This document shows positions 11,109-22,782 of a DNA stretch of 64,000 nucleotides, piece after piece (the stretch's first letter is position 1; every line of letters starts with the position of its first letter). Under the pieces are notes generated by a model, which had not been told where the DNA came from, did no database searches, and saw nothing but the letters and a program-made list of their open reading frames with translations. Origin of the DNA: Lomentospora prolificans (taxonomy: Eukaryota > Ascomycota > Sordariomycetes > Microascales > Microascaceae); the NCBI GenBank assembly GCA_029532625.1, contig JARFXM010000009.1, positions 4,340,001-4,404,000 on the forward strand. Reading direction: 5' to 3'. A program made the position numbers and the translations under genes.

Positions 11109-14100
11109 CGTCCATGAGAGAAGTGGCCGCTTCCTCTGGTGATGCTTTTTTTTTTTTTTTTTTTGTCGTCGAAAATAGAGACGAACTGGACTACTGGTTG
11201 GGATGCGATGAGATAGTGTCCGACGTTTTAACACCCTGTACATGGGCGAGCCACGAGCCCCTAACGTGGTTGGTTAATCTTGGAACCATTTTCTACTGTC
11301 ATATATTTTACACGTCTTCTCTCTTTTGTAATTACGATCTCTCTAAACCAATTTGCTCCTTGGCCCCCGTAGTCGATATGGATTTCTGACACAGGGGCGT
11401 TCACCCCTGCCAACTGTATACCTGACCGACCCATGTCGTGAAGCCCGGTGAGGCGGATAGGGCGGGCACGGGCTAGAGGAATGCGGGAACTAATTGTCGA
11501 TCACCCCATCTTTCATCCACGGAGGATAGTGCGGTACATGAGCGAGGATTTGGCAAGGGATGGCAGGAGGAAACAGGGCGCACAAATCCAGCGGAGAGGA
11601 GGTCGGACTCTCCTTCGACTGGCTCGAGCCAGAGGCTGCTCCGCGCCACCATTTTCGACAAGAGTCAGAACCAGGGTGGCAATGATGGGCAGGACAGGAC
11701 GAGTTCAGCTTTCAACGCCCTGGAGAACAGCGCGTGCCAACTTCGGCCAATACTTGATACTAGCGTTCACTAGGCCCGGAATCGGCTTGGCAGCCTCGGG
11801 GCCTGTGGTCAAGACACTGGTGGTGGTGCATTCATCGTTGTTGCTGGCTGGCCAGCCATCCTGGGGGCCTGAGTGCGTTAGCGTAATGAGGCGGTACGCT
11901 GGCGTCTCCGAACCGTTAAAACGCCTGCGGTATGATTTAGATCCGCCTTCGACCAGGGAATCGAGCCCCGAATTGGAAACTGCCGAACGACTCCAGATAG
12001 CGGATACAGCTTTGTTTACTGCACCTCGTACCCTTATCACATTGTTCGCAGCTTTCTAATTTGCTTTTCGCATTTGGCCGGCTTAGCATTCCCGGGGTCC
12101 CTAACGATGTACCCGTATGCTGGCTTACTAGCCTTTCCTTAATAGCTTTAGTCCTCGCCTAGTTGTGATGGTGGGTGCGAATCAAAGCTGGACGATGGGA
12201 GCTGGAAAGTTCGGCCCTTCTTCGCCCTTTATCGGTTCTCAGGTTCGAAATCGAAACCCTTGACCAAAAGATTTCCGGTGTCTCTATCTAGCAGAGACAG
12301 TGCAAGGCAATACGACTCTCCTTGAACCCGTTCAAACGGCTTATCCGTTTGTTTCACGGGTGTGTGCAGGATCTTGGGCGAGATGTGTGGGTTGATGTTG
12401 GGAGATGGTGGAGGCGAAGATGGGGGCCACCGAGAATAAAAGAGGAAATGAATATGTGATAAGTGAGGAGAAGGAGAAGGCGATGAAGGAAGGGGGCGGA
12501 GGCAACCAGTTGAGAGTGATCCTCGCCCCAGGCTTCCGAGTTTGGCTTCTGGCTGGCTGAAGTCACGCCGTTGTGTTGGTGCGAGTATGGTCATTACGGG
12601 CAACCAAGGTGGGTGTTGGACAAAGCAGTACCCATTCGAATACAAAGGCCGGGAAACGATGAGTAGCTCCAGTGTTGGGAGTTGCATCACGGTGGGTGAT
12701 GGTGAGTACGCGGCCCGGTTCGTCCCTATTTCACCGAAGGCTCCGGGCCGAGAGGGATTGAGATAGGCATTCGAGGCGAGAAGGGAGCCCGGTTCCCGGG
12801 TTCGAAGACACAGATGCAATCTGGCACTGAAGGACAGTATCTAAACCCTTTCTCAAGAACAGGACTCGAGAAGGGCTGAGTGCTGGGGGTAAGCGGGCTG
12901 GCACTAGGTTTAGTATGCATGTGGCCGGGCCGTCAGCTCGATTTCCATCACACCTTGAAGACGCAAAGGGACATTTGAACAGCGAGCCGCTTTGTGCTCC
13001 CCCAGAAGCATCTCAAGTCACAAGAGCACAGCATGGGGTGGCCAGGAGGGTTATCCTGGGGCGCAAGCGACCAAGGGTCTGAAACCGGAGAGAGAGAAGG
13101 GGGGGAGAAGGAAACAAACTGCAGCCAGCGAGAGGGTGCAGCACAACTACAACGCAACTATGTACCTGTATGCTCACCTCAGTGCGCGCGTGAATCAGAG
13201 CATTACGCAACGAACGCCAGCCGTTGTCCAATATTCTCGTGCTGACCCTGGGTTGGACAACGAGGAGCGTGGGCAGCAGTTAAATAGTCTGTGCGCAGAA
13301 CTTCCGCGCAAGGGGAATTACCCGCTCTCTTCTCGCAACATGACGTTCATTCTGTGGCTGTCTCTGTGTGCTTGGTCCTCTTGGCGGTTTGTGGGAGAAG
13401 AAAGAAGAGGAATGTGAAAGCAGGCACGATGAGCGGCAATGCTACCTCGCTCGAATAATACCAGATCCGGCGCATCGACCAGCACAAACCCGAAGGGAAA
13501 CACCTAACCTTGTGCGTGACGAGTCGAGATGATTGGCGCTCTTACCTGAGCGCCACAGTGCCCGGCAGTCTGGATTGGAGATGGCTGCATATCTGTTGAA
13601 CACACCTCACGGCTTCTCCCTACCTGGCTTCCGTTGACGCCGAGATGAGCACCTGATCTTGCAGGCGGACATGCCGGCCATGGCCAGGCTATACAGCAGC
13701 GGGAAGTAGGACTCGAAGGTTCATCTAATCTCTACCAAAGCTGGCTATTATCCTGCGGCGGAACTACTTGGATGATGGGATGAAAACATGGAAAAGAGAA
13801 GAGGAAAAAAAAAAAAAAGAAAAAGAAAAAAAAAAAAACCCTTTGGCCACTGCAGGCTGACGTTGTAGAGCCGGCTGGCCGTCAACTTCCTCTGCTTGTA
13901 GGGAGCTAGGGTAGTATTCAACTGTCCACCATCTCCGGCTTCCCTTCAGCCAATCGGTACACTTGCTCTTAACAAAGGGAGAACGACAATAGCCAGCCAG
14001 CCAGGCGGCGCTCGGTGGAGATCCGAATAGAGCCGGTGCCTGCTAATAGCACCCTCCAAAACAGCGGCTTCAATCATCCAACTCTGTCCTTCTGGGGAGG

Positions 14101-16670
14101 CTGCAGGGGAATTGTAGTGGATGCAACAACATCAGACAAATGACCTGTCATATTCCCTCGAGAGATCAAGTTTGAGATGGGCCAGCCAACCGGGCGGCTT
14201 GACTGAATACCTTCTGACTGCTGGCCTAAAGTACTAAGTAGACAAGAGACTTCACTGCGGAGACTACTGCCTTTGATGACCGTCATCCCGCGCCCGACGC
14301 ATATATGCTCATCTTCCTTTCGGCAATTGGCCGCTAGCCACAGTGTCCTCGAGATACAAAAGAGACTGTCGAGGCATGGTCTGCGGGCCGTACGAGGGAA
14401 GAGAATGACAGGGTTTCCAGCTCTGTGGTAAACTATCCTGGGCTGGCCTAAAACCCGTCTTACGGGCGGTGGCAGTGGCTCACCATGGGCAGCCTGGCCT
14501 GGCTAGCTTGGTGGAGCTGCGCGCCTGTCCACTGCCAGCGAGAAACCCTCGCCTTGAGTCCGATCATGGGTCGAATGGAAGCCTAAGAGGCATGGCCAGG
14601 CAAGCAATCGATTCTTTCTTCGCCGTTCCGATGCGCCTCGTCGCCTGTTCACCAGCACTCAGTGCTATTAGGGTTTCCCTGCTTCGGCACACATACTCGT
14701 CGTCATCTTCCCTTTTTTTCCCTTCTTTTATTTTTTATTTTTTTTATTTTTATTTTCTGATGTGCACTGGCCTACGGAAGTGGTTGCTTACGGTGTTGGC
14801 TCTGCTTGCCAAATTGGCCGTGTCTGTCTTCTCTCCCTGGGGCTCGACGAGATGAACTGGTGGGACAAGAAGAGGGCGAGATTGGTGTACTTGTAGATCC
14901 TTCCTCCGCTGGCCAGCGTTTTTGTCTCTCCCCCGGTTTTGAGCTCAACATGTAATGGGGATTTTCGCCAGGCTGTCGGTCCCAAACTAACCGCGCAAAG
15001 TACACTCCACCCTTGCACAAGTCAGTGCCTTGCCAGGCTTTCCTATTCTGAAGGGACCCCTGCTCAGTCTGCCCCCTTCCGGTCTCCTAGAGGTGCTGTC
15101 TTCGAGCCGACGGGCTTGTCAGGGATTTTAGTCGTACTTCTACCAGTACTCCGTCGACACAATGGCTGAAAACCCGCCGAGCAAGGATTGGGGATCCCCA
15201 TGTGATGGAAATCTTGTTGATGACGCCTCCACGGGAACCCAGCGAACTGGTACCCTTTTGAGCACAATCCCACCATATTGGCTCGTTCCTTTGGCAATAA
15301 TGGGAAGGGATAATCACCCCAAGGAAGAAGTACAACCCGCGTGGCGTTCACTTCACCGTCGATCGGACGCAGCAAATGGAGAGAAAAGGAAACAAAAGAA
15401 AGACAAAGTGAAGACTGATTCTGGATTCTGGCTCACCATTCGTCTTTTACTTTTATACCGTCGCCGGTTGCAGCTTTCGTTCTAGCCTCGGTGATCCGCC
15501 CTGATGGGAAGGGAGTGTGGTGTGTATGCGTATGGGATTGGGGATTCCTGGACGGCATAACCCTTCTGTTTCTCCCTTCCCACCCTTCTCTAGCTGGCTG
15601 GCTGGCCCTTCTCGCTTCCCCGCGATGGTGGGACAGTTGGGGCGTTGGGGGAACAATAGACAGCCCTTTGCAGAAGGGAAAAACAAAGTCTTGAGGAGAT
15701 TAAGAGGCCGAGCTGAACCAGAATGTGCTCTGTCACAAAATGTATTCCACCAACACCCCCCCTCGCTCGAGTGGCTTGATATTGGGGTGAACGAAGGCCG
15801 GAAACAGTCAGAAGACAAAAGTCAGCAGTCTTGCCCTTTGAAAAAGTGCCTCAACAGGCATCGTTGGTCGTGGAGGATTAGCAGAATCCCTACTTTCTTC
15901 TGCCATGTCTTGCCAATCCCCTCGCCATTCCCTCTCTCCCACCCCGATGCTATCCACTTCCCACACCACCCCAGTCGCGGTCGAGCTATCATATCTTCAC
16001 CGATATCATCCGCAACATCGATTCCCCTTTGCTCCATCTCCGGCTCCTCTCCTACGCGTTCGCTCGTCTCGCCCAGCTGAAGGACCTTGCCCCCCATCCC
16101 AGAATCTTGCAGGCCTTGGATCCTGTTCTCAACCATCCAGCCCTATCTTGTTGTACACGACCGTGAATCTATACTGAAACTGGATAGAGACAAGCCTGTC
16201 CGTCCTCTCCCTGTGTTCGGATTTCCACAGCTCCGCGTTCTTTCGTTGCCCTTTTTCCCGATCGCTACAGCCACCGCTGGACTTACTTACATCCATCCAC
16301 CTACATCTGCGCACCGCCAGTCATCTTGTACTGACACAATCCCCCGTTAAATCTCATGACGCTGACCGTCTCCCCTTTCCATCTCCCCTTTCCTCCTATC
16401 GTCACTTTGAAGATGCCAATTTCCAGGATTCCTCCCTAAGGGCAGCAATTATCTTCGCATCTTCACCTGAACAGGTTACTGCTCTCCCCACCTCCCGCCC
16501 CCCCCCCCCCAAAAAAAAGAAATCCCTCCTGTCCTCCCGAACGATCCTCAACAAACCGGCTTCTCCATCCCCCCCGGAGGGTTCCCTCTTTCCATCTTTC
16601 CTCAATTTCCACAAAGTACACAAAGTATCAAAGCCAGCAAGGGGTATAAGATATAAGAAACGGCCTAACT
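11109..16670. other. Large gene-free region upstream of the velvet gene
   Basis: About 5.5 kb without a gene I can support. It holds a 19-T run 38 bp past the subtilase stop (11146-11164), a purine tract of A runs (about 13800-13840), a T-rich tract (about 14707-14757) and a pyrimidine-rich stretch from about 15890 to 16620. It also holds a C-run followed by an A-run near 16498-16518. The frame at 11481-12059 is open for 192 codons but looks random. The length and the pyrimidine-rich end fit a long promoter and 5' leader of the developmental regulator that follows; this is an inference. Confidence 0.5.
15890..16640 (+). promoter_or_regulatory. Pyrimidine-rich stretch before the velvet start codon
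   Basis: For about 750 bp the plus strand is dominated by C and T, broken mainly by short purine runs and the C/A run near 16500. Such CT-rich stretches are common at fungal transcription start regions and in leaders. The exact start site and any upstream ORFs cannot be settled from sequence alone. Confidence 0.45.
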
Positions 16671-17544
16671 ATGCCGTCCAAGGGATCTTCCAGAACGGCT
16701 CGTGCCCCAAGCCATAGCCAAACTCTGAACAACGACAACAACAGTAGCAGACGTCCACTCTCGACACTCACAAACTATCGGTCGAACCAAGGATCCAGGT
16801 CCACCATGTTCAGCATCGCAGTCCAGCCGCCCGCACAGGCCCGAGCCAACGCAAAGCTCTACCCGCCAGTGATAGCAAAAGGTCGGCCGGGCGGCACGAC
16901 TGAGATAGACGCGCCCTACCTTTTTGCGACGGCCGTTCTACGCGACGCCGACGGGAACCTGTCTCTCGATCGGCTACGCGGTACGCTTTCCGCCACGGGG
17001 TTGTGCTTGGAAGAGACCCGGTCGTCCTCCGGCACGGGCCAACCCGTCGCCTTTATGTTCCCCGACCTTAGTGTCGCCTATGAAGGATCTTATTCTATCC
17101 GAGTGGATGTCTATTACGTCGACTACCAGGATGGCCAGGGCGCCGTCCTCGTCGATCAGGTGGAGACCCGCATGTTCGATATCTCCGACCTCGATGTTCC
17201 GTCCCAAAGACCGTGTAAGTCCCCGTTGCACTATTCGGAACCCTCAGCCAAGCTACTCCCTCCTCATCCCTACCTATATTACGTTGCTGTTATATATGTA
17301 TTTTCATACGTTTGCCACTCATTACTCTTGTCCCCTGTCCCCTGTCCGAAGTCCCAAATTGATGCACTTCCCCGACGCACCCTCCACATGCTTAAAGCAC
17401 CGAAGGCAATCCATGCAGCGGCCTTTTCCCCGGCGGGAGATTTAAACTAACGCATGCTTATCTGCGCTAATAGCGTCAGAAGAACGTTCCATCATCCGCA
17501 AGCTTCGGGATCAAGGCCACCCAGTTCCCTCGAGCCCCGTCTAG
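16671..17544 (+). CDS. Small velvet-domain transcriptional regulator
   Basis: Two exons, 16671-17214 and 17474-17544, give 204 residues. The intron is 259 bp, long for this locus, with gtaagt and ctaatag borders. The velvet fold covers about residues 46-200: MFSIAVQPPAQARA at the start (QQPxxAR-like), YLFATAVLRDADGN, the signature FPDLSVAYEGSYSIRV at 130-145, and SSEERSIIRKLRDQG at the end, created only by the splice. Velvet proteins bind DNA through an NF-kB-like fold and dimerise to link development with secondary metabolism. There is no long C-terminal tail, so it is not VeA. It could be VosA-, VelC- or fifth-paralogue-like, and I cannot decide which. The first 45 residues are low-complexity, and Met46 at 16806 is an alternative start. 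Confidence 0.88.
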
Positions 17545-20500
17545 CCCCGGACAACGAAAAAACAAACTGGCGCCAGGCTAGAATGTGAATTGCAGTCCCA
17601 TACCACCCTCGCTGGATTTCGCAATTATCACCTCGGAGCAGCCTCGCCCGTTGCATTGCGAATACCCTATTACCGTAGTAAGCACAAAGGGTCAAGGATG
17701 CGATTTTTGGGCTCGAGTAACGGCTCATTAAACGCCCCTGTTGACTTCATCACTTTCTCTCTCTCTCTTTCGCATCTGCTCCCTTGTTTGACCTTGTCGT
17801 TTCGGCCGGGTAGGCGGGTTCTCAGCTTAGGCGGCTCCCACTCGGCCTTCCTGTCAGGTTCCCTCTGCTACATCCACCTCTCACCCTTATTGGCGTTTGG
17901 GGGCCCCCCCTTGTCGTCCGGTACACACTTTGTGTGTTCTTTCCGATCTTTCTTCCCCTCAATAGGATCATGGCAATCCTTCAGCCCGTTCATTCTTACT
18001 TTTGAACTCTTGAGGAAATGGTATTACATGTTTTTGGAGGCGTTTCACGGCTGGGAATCCAGGTTAGGCTTGTAGATAGATATATGAGTGTATCAACTGG
18101 AATGATAACACCCCATTTGACATGCAATGACAGACACAGTCGACACTGCCTCCGACAAGGACATCCCCACTTCTGTTCGAAGGAGCACTAGGGCGACGAC
18201 TACTTTGAGAAGGCTTGGAGCACAGCACCAAGTCCGTCGGATCTGGTGCGTTTAACTGCATCTACCAGCGGCCCACAGAGGACATCAAATGGCGAAGATT
18301 TCTCCCATGCAATGATTGGGCACGTCCAGCTCCTTCCCCTCACTTAGACTCCTATCTGCTTCCAATGATGGGACGAATCTGGGCTCGGTACGGATGTGAT
18401 CTTTTGGGCTGATTGGATCCCTGCCGCGAAGTATGTCCGGACATAGGTACCTGTAGGCCAGCATAAGCTTGTATCCATAAGTTGGAGGCGGAACCCTGCG
18501 AGATGGCAGCCTCTGGGAAGAGATGTACACGCGCTTTTGTCGCCTTTGCGCCATCTCCATCTATCTCCCATCCCAATGGCAGCTCTTTCTCCGCTGAACT
18601 TTTTCCCTTCACTCTGTGACCTCGAGCAAACGAACGCGTGGAATCACTCACGCTGCCCCCCCTTGGTGCCCCCCGTCCATGCATGATCGACACACCTTCA
18701 CTTGCACGAGCGCCATTTTGCCAAACGTCCCCCATGTATGACAAAAGTAGCAAGGGAACCTCGTATTCTACCCGAACCTGCTACTCAAAGCCTGGCTCTC
18801 GCGAGAGATCCCCGGTTGTGGTAGCCGATATCTAGACTACGCTTAGTCTTTTATACCCCAAGAAGAGGGGGCGGGCGGCCTTGAGTCAAAAAAAAAAAAT
18901 CTTCGGGCAGAGGCTGAGAGGAAACACTCGTAACAGGGCAAACATGGGCATCTCGTGGACTACCTTGGCACAAGTTCCGTCCCCCGCAAAGCAACCCCCA
19001 ACCATTGCATGGCCAGGCGGTACGTAACCAGGCAGGTCTTTGGTGCCGATGAAACCATCCCTAGTACCCGGTTAAGCATGCCTCTCAGCTCTCAAGAGCC
19101 CCGGTCGTGGCTACACAAGGGTAAAACTGGGAGGCTGACTGCCAGGGTCTTCCTGAGCGGGTGATTTGGCCCCCCACCCCCAGTAGTGTTTGTGCAGCTG
19201 TGTCAGAACCCTACATGGCCAGCAGATATGATTGGTTTGGCCGTCGCCCGAAAACGCGGGTTGTGAACCCGGAAGCAGGAAACACGCTTCGCAGAGAAGT
19301 GTTGACTCTCGACAACGAACCTCTCCTAGGAGTTAGAGGGATGTTTTGAGTTTTCGAGTGGTTGTTTGCAACCGTGTTTGTCGTTTCGATCAATGCACAG
19401 ACTACTCTCACCCTGTGTATTTGCTCGAACGGAACTCCTCCTCCAAGTGGCCGGTTGGGTGTTAGTCCCTTACCCCGAGCTGCGCTTGGTGCTTGGGACA
19501 AGAATTCCAAGGTCTCGCGCGTATCAAGTCCCTTTTTCGCACACCGCAGCTTTCCGGGATTCAAGCTCACTAGTCTTTGGTAAGTGGAGCGAGCTGGTCA
19601 TGAACTCTGCCCTCTATAATTTCTTGGTAGCCTGGCGTTGATGCACCTCGGCACTGATGCTGCTAAGATGTGGCCCAAGTTAACTGCAAGGTGTTGCTCA
19701 TTGACTCTGTGACCACGTCTTCTATACGCTGCCCCTCAAAGCATGATTCCCGTCGGCCATCGGGAGGAAATCATACTACAGGCAACCTGAATAAGCGCGG
19801 CGGGGCGGCATCGATTTTGTGCCGAATCCCACTGGCGGCCAGATACTGGAAATGCGGGGGGACTGATCTCGTGCTGGCTCTAATCTCATCACATCACCCC
19901 GCCGCCAGCGTCTTGGTTGGGGATACGCCTTCTATTTCACACTGGCCAGTCACAGTCTGCCTTTGAAGGCGCGCCAATGTTGGCCTAGGATAGGACAAAA
20001 TAATCTAATCAACGGACCATATGCAACTGAAAATCGAAATGTGACGGACGATCTCGGATCGTTGCATGACTTAGATCCTAGGCCGGTCCTCTCAGCCAGG
20101 TTCCGCCATCAACGACATACACCATGGGCCACTCGAGATCTTGAGATGTTCTCTCTGACAGCTCTTCCAAATACCCGACTGGTATCGATGCGGAGCCATT
20201 TCAGCGTCTGAGAGAGCTTCATGTCTAGTCTCTTTTAATATCTACCACAAGGCTTCAGTCCAAATCTGGCCTCTACTATGCGTTTTTCTAGCCTGGCTGT
20301 ACCTTTAAGGGATGGCTATAGAAGAACCTTCAATAGCAGGAACTCCCCAAGTGCACACTCCTACTACCTTTATTCTCAAAACCATCGTTCCTTCCTTCCT
20401 CTAAAGTCTATGTCTAACATGGAAATCAGTCCACATCTTTATAGAAGCACTGTTTAGGGAATTTGCTAAGCAGTCTTCCCACTATACCTTCCCTTATTCT

Positions 20501-20796
20501 TCTTCAGCATTGAAATCCCTGTCCTATTCCTACTCCTGAATTCATATGTAAAAGTGAGGGCTTTACACTTGAATAAGCCTACATTCCCTCAAAATACTCT
20601 CCTCCTAGTGTGCTTAAAAAGCGTGAGTCCTAATCTACCGAGAACTTTATCAGAAATTGTTCATCTTAGGATACTTACTCGTGCTAGCTCTCGAGAGTAA
20701 AACGCACTACGGTATTGCGACATCGATGAGCCAGATCCCAACTAGTCAAAAGACGGAACTTTCCATCAGATATCAGGGACGCCAAATCAAACAAAT

Positions 20797-21060
20797 ATGA
20801 TGCCCAAACGAACTGGCGGCTTTGTGCCCTCCTATGTGCACCAGAACATCGTCAATAGCAAAAGTACGTCTACCGCGGCTCAAAAAGCTGCCACCGAAAC
20901 CCTCGAATTTGACCAGACGCGAGCTGCTGCCGCCGGGATGCAGAACCGCCAATGTAGCGGCCAGAAATGGACACCACCTTGTGATTCTACGACGAGGAAG
21001 CGTGATACTGGAACTATGGAAGATCTTCCGACTGAACGGGAAGGGAAGGAAGAGAAGTGA
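20797..21060 (+). CDS. Small doubtful ORF, 87 codons
   Basis: An ATG-started frame of 87 residues beginning MMPKRTGGFVPSYVHQN. It is hydrophilic, with no signal peptide, membrane segment or known motif. Its local sequence keeps CpG pairs, unlike the depleted block just upstream, which is the only reason to list it. It could be a gene fragment, an exon of a gene I cannot assemble, or chance. I give no function. Confidence 0.15.
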   Translation: MMPKRTGGFVPSYVHQNIVNSKSTSTAAQKAATETLEFDQTRAAAAGMQNRQCSGQKWTPPCDSTTRKRDTGTMEDLPTEREGKEEK

Positions 21061-21952
21061 TTCTTTTCTCGTTCGACTTGGTGTTCGCCTTCATTAGAAA
21101 GTTTTCCTAGCCGACATCCAAGCTCACCTAGGACTTGAATTCTTACGATGCTACTTATTTAACCTACGGATTGGAAGCCGAGCGTTATACTCATCGTGTG
21201 TAATACTCTACCATGTCTGTGTCGGTTCAGGAGATACAACCGTCACTAAACCTGTTCTATGATATCTGATGATTGAAATATGTCCCTTGACTCCTTTATG
21301 TCGTTAGCCGGACGCGTAGAACCCCTGTGTGGATTGTTGACATTCGAGATAACCCTTCACTTCTGCCTGAAGATTAAGATGGCATCTTCTACTATCTTCC
21401 TTGAATGAAGCTAGGGTCCCAGAATGGCAGGTTGAAAATTAAAACTTCCCTCAATATCCAACACCTCCATACCTAGCTATCCTCAGGACCTTTGATCATG
21501 TTTGCATCGAAATTGTCCAACGCAAGAAGCCGAGCTTGCCTTACTGACCACAGGTTGAAAGCCATCCCTTCAACTCCAACGTTAGATGATCATGGCCTCA
21601 TATCTGTTCGACCCCCGAGGGGAGCTACTCGGAGAAATTAGTGACTCTTGTCTATCTATGGGTGCAGATCTAGTCTATCTCGTCTGGCGACTCGGAAGAC
21701 ATGAAGTTGGAGAAGAATGGCACCAAGAAGAATGCGACATGGAACTCGGCGAGTTCATTAGTGAGCAGGGCTGTTGATTTCTGGGAATGTCAGGCGAATA
21801 CAAAAGAAAAGTCTCTGGTGTTTTGTACTTAGCTGGAGAGAGTAAAGATATTCGCCGACGAGGGAGAGGCTATGAGGGTAGTCGATGCGCGGCCTGAACT
21901 GTTCGTTCTTCCTGAATTACTTATGCTTTATTGGTTCCTTGTGTTTAACTCT

Positions 21953-22200
21953 GATCCGCGGGCAGAGTGATAACATTTTAGTTACGACATGACGCACTTC
22001 GCAAACCCAATGGAGTTTCAAAGGGCATTAAAATCTTCATATTGTATTCATAACACATCTCAAGACCTCCGGTCTGGATCCGCGGGCAGAGTGATAACAT
22101 TTTAGTTACGACATGACGCACTTCGCAAACCCAATGGAGTTTCAAAGGGCATTAAAATCTTCATATTGTATTCATAACACATCTCAAGACCTCCGGTCTG
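21953..22200. repeat. Exact 124-bp tandem duplication
   Basis: Bases 21953-22076 and 22077-22200 are identical over 124 bp, head to tail, each starting gatccgcgggcagag and ending acctccggtctg. The lack of any mismatch means the duplication is recent or an assembly artefact. It contains no open frame of note. Confidence 0.93.
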
Positions 22201-22530
22201 TGGGTTCAATCTAAGGTATCTAGTTCCCTATGCTCATCCCTCTAAACAACACAAACAGGCAATACGACGGCCATTGAAGGAGTTCGAGGGGGTGGTTGAA
22301 GACCGTCCTGCATTTTGGATAGTCGGGACTGCTCCGTAGAACGGATTGGCGGGGATCAAGAGTTAGAGCGCATCGGCTGTCTTGTGGCAAAATGCCTTTT
22401 CCGGCCCTTTTCAAATCACAACTGTCGCTGAACTATGCCGGATATCAAAAATCAAAGAGGTGTGGGGTTCTAGGCGAGCCGTTCCGTACGATTAAGGCGG
22501 GCGAGGCGGAGGCCAGCTTGAACCCCTGTT

Positions 22531-22560
22531 GTCGTCGTCGTCGTCGTCGTCGTCGTCGTC
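22531..22560. repeat. GTC trinucleotide microsatellite, 10 units
   Basis: Ten perfect GTC units in gene-free DNA about 220 bp past the 3' end of the minus-strand gene ending at 22783. It could lie in that gene's 3' untranslated region. Confidence 0.9.
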
Positions 22561-22782
22561 CGCTGATCGTGGGGACTAGAGTCTGGGGTTGTCTCAATAA
22601 CTCGCGAGCGAAGTGGAGAAAACGGTGGGTAAATACGCCGTTAAACAGCGTGTACCAAAACGTAAACGCCGCCGGGTGGCGGACGGCTGTGGGGGAGGCG
22701 AAAGTTTAACTGGTATTCTCGGCTGGGTGCAAGACCGTCGTCGCTCTTGAGTGGAGCCTTTCGAAGCAGATCTGCCATATAG

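Larger units (their letters stand above)
17545..22782. other. Gene-free region with CpG-poor block and tandem duplication
   Basis: About 5.2 kb between the velvet gene and the 3' end of a minus-strand gene. It holds a CpG-depleted block (about 20221-20640), an exact 124-bp tandem duplication (21953-22200) and a GTC microsatellite (22531-22560). Small ATG frames at 20797-21060 (87 codons) and 21586-21777 (63 codons) match nothing I recognise. The mix of features suggests a decayed repeat region, but no transposase or reverse transcriptase motif is visible. Confidence 0.5.

Noticed and set aside
12229..12819. Minus-strand frame of 196 codons
   Set aside because: Product is Pro/Ser/His low-complexity with no domain, and it has no natural start; typical of a chance frame over a biased stretch.
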